Shown here piece by piece: positions 25,667 to 33,769 of a DNA stretch of 64,000 nucleotides (position 1 is its first letter; each line of letters begins with the position of its first letter). Source of the DNA: Nocardioides sp. T2.26MG-1 (GTDB lineage Bacteria; Actinomycetota; Actinomycetes; Propionibacteriales; Nocardioidaceae). The notes under the pieces are model-generated. The model saw only the letters and a program-made list of their open reading frames with translations. It was not told the origin of the DNA and searched no databases. The stretch covers positions 124,001-188,000 of the forward strand of contig NZ_CATNLZ010000023.1 of the NCBI RefSeq assembly GCF_950101795.1. The letters are read 5' to 3'. A program made the position numbers and the translations under genes.

Positions 25667-26476
25667 TTACTTGACCTCGGACCGGAGCAGCAGCGCCAGG
25701 CCGACCGCGAGCGGGGCGACCAGCCACAGCGCGCCGGAGACGGCCAGGTTGGCCCACTGCTCACCGGTGAAGCCGCCCTCGAACAGGAGGTTCTGGGTGT
25801 AGTTGAAGTCCGCCCAGGGGCGCAGGTCCGACCACCAGGACTGGCTGGCGGCGAGCACCTCGGACAGCGAGGACAGGACCAGGGAGTACACGAAGTACGC
25901 GACGATCGCGCCGGCCGAGTTGCGGATCAGGACGCCCAGCATGAAGCCCATCAGCATGCCCAGGGTGTTGGCGCCCACGATGTAGAGGAAGTCGTCCAGA
26001 CCCATGTCCCAGACCAGGTCGGTGCCCGCGATCGTCGTGCCCACCAGGTTGCCCACCGCCCCGATGGCGAAGGCGAGGACCATGGAGACGACCGCGGTCG
26101 AGATCGCCACCGTCGCCTTGGCGCTGATCACCCGACCGCGGTGGGGGACCAGGGTGAACGAGGTCAGCCCGCTGCGCTGGCTCCACTCGGAGGTCACCGA
26201 GAGGATCGCGATCATCGGCAGGATCACCGCCATCGGGAAGCCGATCGCCGCCCCGAAGGTCGCGTAGGTGAGCTCGTCCTGTGGTGCCCACAGGATCACG
26301 GCGCCTGTGGCGAGCACCGACGTGATCGCGATGCTGGCCAGCAGCCAGAAGCCCGAGCGGGTGTCGAAAGACTTGCGGAGCTCGACGGAGACGATCCGCG
26401 AGAACGGGATCGGCGCCGGGACCGCGCGCTCGGTCCGCACGGCCTCGTGCTCGTGCTCGAGGGTCAGGGTGGTCAT
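25667..26476 (-). CDS. ABC-2 type permease
   Basis: A 269-residue protein with a polar N-terminus and six membrane segments, starting with GFWLLASIAITSVLATGAVILW and ending with ALWLVAPLAVGLALLLRSE. RKSFDTRSGFW and WSQRSGLTSFTLVPHRGR are typical of ABC-2 permeases such as those in small drug or lipid exporters. Its ATG overlaps the ATPase stop (ATGA), and AAGGAGC precedes it. With the ATPase it should form a homodimeric exporter of unknown substrate. Confidence 0.88.
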   Translation of the reverse strand: MTTLTLEHEHEAVRTERAVPAPIPFSRIVSVELRKSFDTRSGFWLLASIAITSVLATGAVILWAPQDELTYATFGAAIGFPMAVILPMIAILSVTSEWSQRSGLTSFTLVPHRGRVISAKATVAISTAVVSMVLAFAIGAVGNLVGTTIAGTDLVWDMGLDDFLYIVGANTLGMLMGFMLGVLIRNSAGAIVAYFVYSLVLSSLSEVLAASQSWWSDLRPWADFNYTQNLLFEGGFTGEQWANLAVSGALWLVAPLAVGLALLLRSEVK

Positions 26477-27396
26477 GCTGCTGCTCCTTCTGAGGTGTCG
26501 TCGCGCTGGGTGTCCGCGGTGAGGTCGAGGAACATCTCCTCGAGGCCGGCGCCGTCGGCGGCGCGCAGCTCGGTGAGCGGCACGCCGGCTCGCAGCGCCA
26601 CCTGGCCGACGAGCTCCGCCTCGGCGTCGACGCGCAGGGCGTCGTGGGTGCCGCTCGCGGCGCTGTCGGTGAAGTCGATGTTCGCGTCGACCAGCGCGTG
26701 CGCCAGCCGTCGTACGTCGGGGGTGCGCACGAGCGTGCCGGCGGAGGCGAGCAGCTCGGCCTTGGTGCCCTGGGCGACGATCCGGCCCTGGCCGATCACG
26801 ACGAGGTCGTCGGCGATCACCTCGATCTCGTGGAGCAGGTGCGAGGAGAGCAGCACGGTGCCGCCCTGGTCGGCGTAGCCGCGCAGCAGGTCGCGCATCC
26901 ACCGGATGCCGGCGGGGTCGAGGCCGTTGGCCGGCTCGTCGAGGATCAGGGCCTCGGGATCGCCGAGGAGGGCGGTGGCGATGCCCAGGCGCTGGCGCAT
27001 GCCGAGGGAGTAGTTGCGGACCCGGCGGCCGGCCTCCTCGGGGGTGAGGCTGACCAGCTCGAGCATCTCGTCGACCCGTCGGCGCGGTAGCCCCATCGTG
27101 CGCTGGGCGACGGTGAGGATCTCCCGGCCGGTGCGGCCCGCGTGCTGGGCGGAGGCGTCCAGCAGGACGCCGACCTCGAGGCCCGGGTTGGGCAGGTCGG
27201 CGTACCGGCGGCCGCCGACGTGCGCGGTGCCGGACGTGGCGGGGGTGAGCCCGACCATGATCCGCATCGTGGTGGACTTCCCGGCGCCGTTCGGGCCCAG
27301 GAAGCCGGTGACCCGCCCGGAGCGGGCGGTGAAGCTGACGTCGTCGACGGCCGTGAAGCCGCCGTACGTCTTGGTGAGTGAGTCGACCGTGATCAT
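26473..27396 (-). CDS. ABC transporter ATP-binding protein (exporter type)
   Basis: A 307-residue ATPase. The Walker A motif is GPNGAGKST (about residue 33), the signature NYSLGMRQRLGIA (about 128), Walker B LILDEPANGLDP (about 150) and the H-loop SSHLLHE. The C-terminal 90 residues resemble the regulatory extension of bacitracin/daunorubicin-type exporter ATPases. It is coupled to the permease. A perfect inverted repeat lies 7-24 bases upstream of the start, where it could control initiation. Confidence 0.92.
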   Translation of the reverse strand: MITVDSLTKTYGGFTAVDDVSFTARSGRVTGFLGPNGAGKSTTMRIMVGLTPATSGTAHVGGRRYADLPNPGLEVGVLLDASAQHAGRTGREILTVAQRTMGLPRRRVDEMLELVSLTPEEAGRRVRNYSLGMRQRLGIATALLGDPEALILDEPANGLDPAGIRWMRDLLRGYADQGGTVLLSSHLLHEIEVIADDLVVIGQGRIVAQGTKAELLASAGTLVRTPDVRRLAHALVDANIDFTDSAASGTHDALRVDAEAELVGQVALRAGVPLTELRAADGAGLEEMFLDLTADTQRDDTSEGAAA

Positions 27397-27402
27397 GGGT
27401 CA

Positions 27403-27420
27403 ACCCTCGCGTTTGAGGGT
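27403..27420. promoter_or_regulatory. Inverted repeat just before the ABC ATPase gene
   Basis: ACCCTC-GCGTTT-GAGGGT has perfect six-base arms. On the coding strand it lies immediately upstream of the ATG, so it could be an operator or an RNA hairpin masking the ribosome site. The rest of the gap to the divergent kinase holds another 10-base inverted repeat (27458-27467 with 27502-27511, GAGCCGACCC/GGGTCGGCTC). Confidence 0.45.
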
Positions 27421-27526
27421 CGGTCGCGGCATCGGGGAAGGGGGGCCCTCCGCCCCTGAGCCGACCCCGAGCGGTCTCAGGGTCCGACCCCGGCAGGGTG
27501 CGGGTCGGCTCGGGCATGATGGCCCC

Positions 27527-28999
27527 GTGCCCATGCCCTCCCGTCTCGGTCGGTACGCCGTGCGCCGGCGCATCGGATCGGGTGGCTTCGCCACCGTGTG
27601 GCTCGCCTACGACGAGCAGCTCGACTCACCCGTGGCGGTCAAGGTGCTCGCCGAGAACTGGACCGAGGACCAGGCCGTGCGGCAGCGGTTCCTCGAGGAG
27701 GGGCGGTTCCTGCGCAAGGTGGAGTCGCCGTACGTCGTCAGCGTCTACGACGCCGGCGAGCTCGACGACGGCCGGCCCTACCTGGTGATGTCGTACGCCG
27801 ACCAGGGCACGCTCGCCGACCGGCTCGAGATCGTCGGGCTCACCCCCGGCCAGGCGCTCGAGGTGGTGCGCCAGGTCGGGACCGGCCTGCAGGCGCTGCA
27901 CGTGCGCGGGGTGCTGCACCGCGACGTGAAACCGGCCAACGTGCTGTTCCGCACCGTCGAGGAGGGCGGCCGCAGCGAGGTGCGCGCGATGGTCGCCGAC
28001 CTGGGCCTCGGCAAGGCGCTGGACATGTCCTCGCGGCTGACGATGATCGCGGGCACCCCGTCGTTCGTCGCGCCCGAGCAGGCCCAGGGCGAGCCGCTGG
28101 ACGGGCGGGCCGACCAGTACTCCCTGGCGGCGCTGACCTACCTGATGCTCAGCGGGCGCGCGCCGTACGCCCACGCGTCGCTGGCGGCCGCGGCCGCTCC
28201 CGGTGCGCCGGCTCCGCTGTCGTCGCCGGAGCGGGTGTTCCCCAAGGCGGTCGAGGCGGTCGTGCGCCGCGGGCTCGCGGTCGACCGCGCGGACCGTTGG
28301 CCCGACGTGGCGTCGTACGTCGAGGCGCTCACCGCCGCGCTGGGGCCGGCCGCCGCGGTCGACCACTCGGCACCGTGGCTGCCCCTCGACCCGGAGCTGA
28401 CCCAGCCCGGGGCCCGGCCCAGCCCGCTGCTCCCGGCCGATCCGCTGCCCGACCCGGTGCTGCCGCGCCGCACCGGGCGCCGGGTGCTCGGCGTCCTCGC
28501 GGCCGTCGCGGCCCTGCTCGCCGGTGCGGGTGTCGGGTACGCCGTCGAGCAGCGCGGCGACGCCGAGGTGACGGTCACCGACCGGACCGGCACCCTGTCG
28601 GTCAGCGTCCCGGGCGACTGGGACCGGGCCCGCTCACCGCGCGGCTGGAAGGCACCGGACGGCGGTGGGGAGTTCCCCGCGCTCTCGGTCGGCACCTCGC
28701 CGGAGTGGACCGACGTGGGCACCACCGCGCAGGGGGTCTTCCTTGGGATCATGCCGGGCGACGAGCTGCCGGACCAGGTGCCCCAGCATCCCGAGTGCCG
28801 CACTGCCCAGGACGCCGTGGATGACACCATCGACGAGAACGCCACCCGCACGGTCGTCTACACCGGCTGTCCCGGTGGCGTCACCGTGGAGCGGGTGGTC
28901 CAGGTCGCCGCCAACCGGCTGCTGTGGGTGCAGGTGCGCAGCGCCGACCGGGCCACCGCCAACGCCGTCCTGGACGACGTCCAGGCACACGGCTACTGA
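27527..28999 (+). CDS. Membrane Ser/Thr protein kinase with extracellular domain (first of two paralogues)
   Basis: 490 residues. The kinase domain spans about 8-270: G-loop RIGSGGFATVW, Lys39 in VAVKVL, catalytic HRDVKPANVLF (Asp133), DLGLGKA in place of DFG (Asp158), and APEQAQGE. One membrane helix follows (about 322-342, VLGVLAAVAALLAGAGVGYA), then an extracellular domain of about 150 residues with Cys pairs (ECRTAQD, TGCPGG). It is thus a sensor kinase. GTG 27527 lies six bases after CATGAT; ATG 27533 is an alternative. Its kinase domain and setting match the kinase at 58702. Confidence 0.92.
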   Translation: MPMPSRLGRYAVRRRIGSGGFATVWLAYDEQLDSPVAVKVLAENWTEDQAVRQRFLEEGRFLRKVESPYVVSVYDAGELDDGRPYLVMSYADQGTLADRLEIVGLTPGQALEVVRQVGTGLQALHVRGVLHRDVKPANVLFRTVEEGGRSEVRAMVADLGLGKALDMSSRLTMIAGTPSFVAPEQAQGEPLDGRADQYSLAALTYLMLSGRAPYAHASLAAAAAPGAPAPLSSPERVFPKAVEAVVRRGLAVDRADRWPDVASYVEALTAALGPAAAVDHSAPWLPLDPELTQPGARPSPLLPADPLPDPVLPRRTGRRVLGVLAAVAALLAGAGVGYAVEQRGDAEVTVTDRTGTLSVSVPGDWDRARSPRGWKAPDGGGEFPALSVGTSPEWTDVGTTAQGVFLGIMPGDELPDQVPQHPECRTAQDAVDDTIDENATRTVVYTGCPGGVTVERVVQVAANRLLWVQVRSADRATANAVLDDVQAHGY

Positions 29000-29018
29000 C
29001 GCCCGGCGCGGTCGGGTC

Positions 29019-29597
29019 CTAGAGGAACCGGCGCAGCGCGTCGACGGACTTCGTGGGGACCGTGACCTTGATGCCCTCGCCGATCGCGCGCATCCGCCAG
29101 CCGGCGCCGGCGCGGAAGATCTTGGCCAGCGCGAGGCCGGTCTCGGGGACGCCCGCGGTCAGGGTGTAGCGGGCGATCTCGACCTCGGTCCCGTCGTCGC
29201 CCTCGCCGACCAGGCGGCAGTAGGCGCGGTTGATCCACTCCAGTGTGTGGCCCTGGTAGCTGCTGACCAGGAACACGATCTGGTCGACCTTGCCGTAGAC
29301 CTTCCCCAGGTCGACGGTGATCGCCTCGTCGTCGCCCTCGCCGCTGCCGGTCAAGTTGTCGCCGAGGTGGGTGACCGAGCCGTCGCGGGTCGCGAGGTTG
29401 TTGTAGAACGCGAGGTCGAAGAGCTGGCCGTCGGCGAACTGCACGGCCGAGGCGTCGAGGTCCACGTCGGGGGCACCGGTGCCGATGAAGCCCGCGGTGC
29501 GCTCCTTGTCCCAGCCGACGCCCATCCGCAGCCGGGTCAGGGGCGTGCCGTCCGCGGCAGCCAGCTCGATCTCGGTGCCCTGACGGAGTTCGATCAC
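29019..29597 (-). CDS. TerD family protein
   Basis: A 192-residue protein with the TerD fold markers GVGWDKERT, DVDLDASAVQFADG, the calcium-binding DNLTGSGEGDDEAITVDL and GVPETGLALAKIFR. TerD-like proteins bind calcium and are linked to tellurite and stress responses, although chromosomal actinobacterial copies often affect development or stress. Here there is only one copy and no terB/terC. The GTG start lies seven bases after TAGGTT. Confidence 0.9.
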   Translation of the reverse strand: MIELRQGTEIELAAADGTPLTRLRMGVGWDKERTAGFIGTGAPDVDLDASAVQFADGQLFDLAFYNNLATRDGSVTHLGDNLTGSGEGDDEAITVDLGKVYGKVDQIVFLVSSYQGHTLEWINRAYCRLVGEGDDGTEVEIARYTLTAGVPETGLALAKIFRAGAGWRMRAIGEGIKVTVPTKSVDALRRFL

Positions 29598-29607
29598 GCT
29601 GCCGAAC

Positions 29608-30267
29608 CTACCTCGCGGGCGTCACCGGCAGCTTGGTCACGCTCACCGCGACGTGCTCGAGCAGGGACTTCAGGCCGGGGACGTCGACGGCTCGCCCGGA
29701 CACGCTCATCTCGAAGCTGGCGGCCGTCTGCCCGGGGGCGGTGAACCACCGGAACATGTTGTGCCGCTGGTGGTCGAGGCCGTCGCGGTAGGTGAAGTAG
29801 ACCTCGTCCTCGTCCCGGTCCACGATCTCGACGTCCTCGTAGGTCGACTCCATCGCCGCGACCTTCTGCTCGACCATCTGCTCCGGCGTCAGCCGCTGCG
29901 TCACGATCTTGACCCGCAGGCTGAAGCCGCCCTCGGTGGGCTCGTCCGGCGGCCGCCAGCGGTACTCCTGGGGCTGGTCGGTCGTCGAGCGCACCCAGCC
30001 CAGGGGAGCGGCGTACCTCCAGAGGAAGAACGGCGGGTCGCCGAGCCGGTGGGTCCGGTACGGCAGCCTGGTCGGCAGCGCGGGGTAGGCGATGTCGACC
30101 GCGAACGTCGGTGGCGGGTCGACCGGGATCGAGGGCGACTCGGCGGGCACTGGCTCGGCGCGCTCGATCATGGCGGGCTCGTGGCGGTCGAGGGTGCCGA
30201 AGCCGTAGCCGCAGGCGGCCCCGATCAGCGCGAGGGCAAGCGTCAGCCCGATCCAACGCACCCTCAT
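29608..30267 (-). CDS. Hypothetical membrane-anchored or secreted protein
   Basis: A 219-residue protein with an N-terminal hydrophobic segment (WIGLTLALALIGAACGYGFG) that could be a signal anchor or weak lipobox (GAAC), then a Pro-rich stretch and a mixed alpha/beta domain with LPYRTHRLGDPPFFLWR and DEDEVYFTYRDGLDHQRHN. I do not recognise the family. Its ATG lies eight bases after TACCCT. It lies upstream of TerD on the same strand, ten bases away, and is divergent from paaN. Confidence 0.7.
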   Translation of the reverse strand: MRVRWIGLTLALALIGAACGYGFGTLDRHEPAMIERAEPVPAESPSIPVDPPPTFAVDIAYPALPTRLPYRTHRLGDPPFFLWRYAAPLGWVRSTTDQPQEYRWRPPDEPTEGGFSLRVKIVTQRLTPEQMVEQKVAAMESTYEDVEIVDRDEDEVYFTYRDGLDHQRHNMFRWFTAPGQTAASFEMSVSGRAVDVPGLKSLLEHVAVSVTKLPVTPAR

Positions 30268-30298
30268 GGGCCACGAGGGTAGTCGTCCCTCGGTGTTG

Positions 30299-30337
30299 TG
30301 ACAGATCTGTGTCAGAGTGTGCGAGTTCTGTCACAGA
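30299..30337. promoter_or_regulatory. Two palindromic sites upstream of paaN
   Basis: TGACA-GATCTG-TGTCA (30299-30314) and TCTGTCACAGA (30327-30337) share the TGTCA/TGACA half-site, so one regulator could bind both. They lie 19-57 bases before the paaN start. TetR-type repressors of phenylacetate genes (PaaR) are natural candidates, but no regulator gene is adjacent. Confidence 0.55.
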
Positions 30338-30355
30338 CCTGCCCGGGAGAGCGTC

Positions 30356-32044
30356 ATGACCGAGACCACCGCCGCGTCCCCCGCGGAGTCCCTGTTCGAC
30401 CGGCACCGCGACCGGCTGGAGGCCGCCGTGGCGGCGTGCGCGAGCCGGGAGTACTACTCCGCGTTCGACGAGTCCCCGTCACCGCGCGTGTACGGCGAGT
30501 CCGCTGCGGCCGAGGGCAAGGCGGCGTTCGAGGCCTGGCTGGGCGGCGCGTTCCCGCTCGACACGCCGGGCGCCGAGGGCACCGTGGCGACCGAGCGATC
30601 GCCGTACGGCTTCGACCTCGAGGTGGCCTACCCGCGGGCTGTGGACATCGACGCGCTGATGTCGGCGGCGCGTGCTGGCATGAGGGCGTGGCGGGACGCG
30701 GGCCCGGACGGACGAACGGGGGTGTGCCTGGAGATCCTCTCCCAACTGCATACGCGCATCTTCGAGCTGGCCGGAGCGGTGCAGCACACGAGCGGGCAGG
30801 CGTTCGTGATGGCCTTCCAGGCCGGGGGAGCGCACGCCCTCGACCGGGCCGTGGAGGCGATCGCCTATGCGTGGACCGAGATGTCCCGCACGCCGGCGAC
30901 CGCGCTCTGGGAGAAGCCGGGCCGCGGCGAGCCGCTCCGGATGGAGAAGACGTTCACCGTGGTGCCGCGTGGCGTGGCGCTGGTGATCGGGTGCAACACC
31001 TTCCCGACCTGGAACTCCTGGCCGGGGCTGTTCGCGTCGCTGGTCACCGGCAACGCCGTGGTGGTCAAACCGCACCCCGCGGCCGTGCTGCCGCTGGCGA
31101 TCACCGTCCAGGTGTGTCGTGAGGTGCTCGTGGCCGCGGGCTTCGACCCCGACCTGGTCACGCTCGCGGCCGAGGACCCCGACGACCACCTGGCCGCGAC
31201 GCTCGCGGTCCGGCCGGAGGTGCGCCTGGTCGACTTCACCGGCGGCAACGCCTTCGGCGACTGGCTCGAGGCCAACGCACGGCAGGCGGTGGTGTTCACC
31301 GAGAAGGCCGGCGTCAACACCGTGGTGCTCGACTCGACCTCCGACTTCGCCGCGATGTGCCAGAACCTCGCGTTCTCGTTCTCGCTGTACTCCGGGCAGA
31401 TGTGCACCGCACCGCAGAACGTCTACGTGCCGGCGGCCGGGATCGCCACCGAGGACGGCGTGCGGACGCCCGCCGAGGTCGGCGCCGGGATCGGCGCCGC
31501 CCTCGACCGGCTGCTCGGCGACGACGCCCGCGCGGTCGAGCTGCTCGGCGGGATCGTCAACGACGACGTGCTCGAGCGGCTGGACGCCGCCCACCGGCGC
31601 GGCGAGGTGCTGGTCGCTTCGCGGACGGTCACGCACCCGTCGTACGCCGAGGCCACGGTGCGCACGCCCGCGCTGGTCCGGCTCACCGCCGCGGACGCGG
31701 GCGTCTACGAGGCGGAGTGCTTCGGGCCGGTCGCCTACCTGATCGAGACCGCGGGCACGGATGAGTCGGTCGCGCTGTTCCGCGACACCGTGCAGCGCCA
31801 CGGCGCGATGACCGCCGCGGTCTACTCGACCTCCGAGGGGGTCGTCGGCCAGGTGCGCGAGGCCGCGCTCGACGCGGGCGTGGCGCTCTCGGAGAACCTC
31901 CTGGGCGGGGTGTTCGTCAACCAGTCCGCGGCGTACTCGGACTTCCACGGCACCGGCGCCAACCCGGCCGCGAACTCCTCCTACACCGACGGCGCCTACG
32001 TCGCGCCGCGGTTCCGGGTGGTGCAGTCGCGCCGCCACGTCTGA
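30356..32044 (+). CDS. paaN: Phenylacetic acid degradation protein PaaN (aldehyde dehydrogenase family)
   Basis: A 562-residue ALDH-superfamily protein with the PaaN-specific N-terminus (SLFDRHRDRLEAAVAAC, REYYSAFDESPS). ALDH features are GVALVIGCNTFPTWNSWPGL, NAVVVKPHPAA, the catalytic Glu in VVFTEKAGVN and Cys in LYSGQMCTAPQNVY. In the PaaN group this domain processes the ring-opened aldehyde of phenylacetyl-CoA catabolism; no hydratase domain is fused here. The other paa genes are not in the window. GGGAGA precedes ATG 30356. Two palindromes upstream suggest repression in the absence of phenylacetyl-CoA. Confidence 0.9.
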   Translation: MTETTAASPAESLFDRHRDRLEAAVAACASREYYSAFDESPSPRVYGESAAAEGKAAFEAWLGGAFPLDTPGAEGTVATERSPYGFDLEVAYPRAVDIDALMSAARAGMRAWRDAGPDGRTGVCLEILSQLHTRIFELAGAVQHTSGQAFVMAFQAGGAHALDRAVEAIAYAWTEMSRTPATALWEKPGRGEPLRMEKTFTVVPRGVALVIGCNTFPTWNSWPGLFASLVTGNAVVVKPHPAAVLPLAITVQVCREVLVAAGFDPDLVTLAAEDPDDHLAATLAVRPEVRLVDFTGGNAFGDWLEANARQAVVFTEKAGVNTVVLDSTSDFAAMCQNLAFSFSLYSGQMCTAPQNVYVPAAGIATEDGVRTPAEVGAGIGAALDRLLGDDARAVELLGGIVNDDVLERLDAAHRRGEVLVASRTVTHPSYAEATVRTPALVRLTAADAGVYEAECFGPVAYLIETAGTDESVALFRDTVQRHGAMTAAVYSTSEGVVGQVREAALDAGVALSENLLGGVFVNQSAAYSDFHGTGANPAANSSYTDGAYVAPRFRVVQSRRHV

Positions 32045-32048
32045 CCAC

Positions 32049-32123
32049 GGTGGTTGAGGTGCGAGCGAGCGCTCGTCCTGAGGCGCGAGCGGAGCGAGCC
32101 TCGAAGGGAGCCTCGAAACCACC
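32049..32123. repeat. Dispersed palindromic repeat, long copy
   Basis: The element starts GGTGGTTGAGGTGCGAG and ends GAGCCTCGAAACCACC. Between these lies extra sequence rich in GCGAGCG/CGCTCG, making it about twice the normal length, possibly two fused copies. It sits four bases after the paaN stop, where it can fold as a terminator-like hairpin. Confidence 0.85.
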
Positions 32124-32145
32124 GATGAGAAGGGTCGTCTCACCG

Positions 32146-32238
32146 GGTCTGTCGATCTCGTAGCACCCCGTCGCTTTCGGACGGGTCACCGATGATTCGG
32201 GACAACGAGGCCGGTCTGTCGATCTCATAGCGCCCCGT
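32146..32238. repeat. Pair of 26-base direct repeats upstream of the DHA2 transporter
   Basis: GGTCTGTCGATCTC begins both copies (32146-32171 and 32213-32238), which differ at only two of 26 bases and are 67 bases apart (start to start). The second ends 42 bases before the MFS start. They could be two operator sites or a second small repeat family. Confidence 0.7.
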
Positions 32239-32280
32239 TCGTGGAGATGGTGAACGCACCGTCCACCCCAGGAGACCTCG

Positions 32281-33738
32281 ATGACCGACCTCAAGAGCCG
32301 CTGGCTCGCGTTGTACGTGCTGTGCTTGGGCGACCTGATGATCGTGCTGGATACCAGCATCGTCAACGTCGCGCTGCCGTCCATCCAGACCGACCTGGGC
32401 TTCTCCCAGGACGCGTTGGCGTGGGTGGTCAACGCATACCTGCTGACGTTCGGCGGGTGCCTGCTGCTCTCCGGGCGCCTCGGCGACCTGGTCGGCAGCA
32501 GGCGGGTCTTCCTGGGCGGCGTCGTGTCGTTCACCGTCGCGTCGGTCGCCTGCGGTCTCGCGCCCTCCTCGGGCCTGCTGGTCGCGGGCCGGGCGGTCCA
32601 GGGCCTCGGCGGCGCCGCGGTCTCGGCGGTCGCGCTGTCGCTGATCATGGGACTGTTCTCCGACCCGGCCGAGCGGGCCAAGGCGATGGGCTTCTTCGGC
32701 TTCGTGATGTCCGGCGGCGGCGCGGTCGGCGTGCTGCTCGGCGGCGTGCTGACCGGGCTGTTCTCGTGGCACTGGATCTTCTTGGTGAACGTGCCGATCG
32801 GCGTCGGCGTCTGGATCGCCGCACGCCGGGTGCTGCCGGCCGACGAGACGGTGGACGGCGCCGCCCGGCTCGACGTCCCCGGTGCGGTGCTGGTGACCTG
32901 CTCGCTGATGCTGAGCGTCTACGGCATCGTCGGCGGCAACGACGCCGGCTGGACCTCCGGCCGCACCCTCGGGCTGCTCGGCACCAGCGCGGTGCTGCTC
33001 GCCGCGTTCGTCGTCCGCGAGGCCAGCGCGGCCAGCCCGCTCGTCCCGCTGCGGCTGTTCCGGCTGCGCAACGTCACGGTCTCGCAGGTGGTCGGCGCGC
33101 TGTGGGCGGCCGCGATGTTCGCATGGTTCTTCCTCGCCGCGCTCTACCTCCAGCGGGTGCTGGGCTACAGCGCGCTCGAGGTCGGCCTCGCGTTCGTGCC
33201 GACCAGCGTGGTGATGGCGTACTGCTCGCTGCGGGTCTCGGACAAGCTCGTGATGCGGTTCGGGATCCGGCGGCCGCTGATGGTCGGGCTCGCGCTCGCC
33301 GCGGCCAGTCTCGGCCTGTTCTCCCGGGCTCCGGTGGACGGCATCTTCGTGACCGACGTGCTGCCCTCGATGCTGCTGCTCGGTGCGGGCGCCGGCATCG
33401 CATTCAACCCGGTGCTGCTCGCGGCGATGGGCGATGTCGAGCCGCACGAGTCCGGTCTGGCGTCCGGGGCCGTCAACACCTCGTTCATGATGGGCGGCGC
33501 ACTCGGGCTGGCGGTGCTGGTCAGCCTCTCCACCTGGCGCACCGACGCGCTCGCCGCCGACGGCGCGGGCGAGCTGGTCGCGCTCAACGGCGGCCTCCAG
33601 GTGGCGTTCGGGGCCGGCGCGCTCTTCGCCCTGGCCGCGGCGGTGATCGGCGGGCTGTTCCTGCGCCCCCAGCCGATGGGCGGGGCCGACGACCCGGTGC
33701 CGGTCGCCGTCGAGGCTGTCAGTCCCGACCCGGTCTGA
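32281..33738 (+). CDS. DHA2 family MFS drug transporter (EmrB/QacA-like)
   Basis: A 485-residue protein with about 14 membrane segments. DHA2 motifs are present: LDTSIVNVALPSIQTDLGFS in TM1, GRLGDLVGSRRVF (motif A), VAGRAVQGLGGAAVSAVAL (motif B) and SGGGAVGVLLGGVLTG (motif C, antiporter). It should export drugs or cationic compounds using the proton gradient. AGGAGACC precedes the ATG. No regulator gene is adjacent, but the direct repeats upstream suggest control by a distant one. Confidence 0.9.
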   Translation: MTDLKSRWLALYVLCLGDLMIVLDTSIVNVALPSIQTDLGFSQDALAWVVNAYLLTFGGCLLLSGRLGDLVGSRRVFLGGVVSFTVASVACGLAPSSGLLVAGRAVQGLGGAAVSAVALSLIMGLFSDPAERAKAMGFFGFVMSGGGAVGVLLGGVLTGLFSWHWIFLVNVPIGVGVWIAARRVLPADETVDGAARLDVPGAVLVTCSLMLSVYGIVGGNDAGWTSGRTLGLLGTSAVLLAAFVVREASAASPLVPLRLFRLRNVTVSQVVGALWAAAMFAWFFLAALYLQRVLGYSALEVGLAFVPTSVVMAYCSLRVSDKLVMRFGIRRPLMVGLALAAASLGLFSRAPVDGIFVTDVLPSMLLLGAGAGIAFNPVLLAAMGDVEPHESGLASGAVNTSFMMGGALGLAVLVSLSTWRTDALAADGAGELVALNGGLQVAFGAGALFALAAAVIGGLFLRPQPMGGADDPVPVAVEAVSPDPV

Positions 33739-33769
33739 GCATCCGAGCGGGGCCGGTAGCCTCGATCCG

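Noticed and set aside
32049..32123. Insertion sequence or MITE with target duplication
   Set aside because: No transposase or clear target-site duplication was seen. It matches the short repeat family instead.
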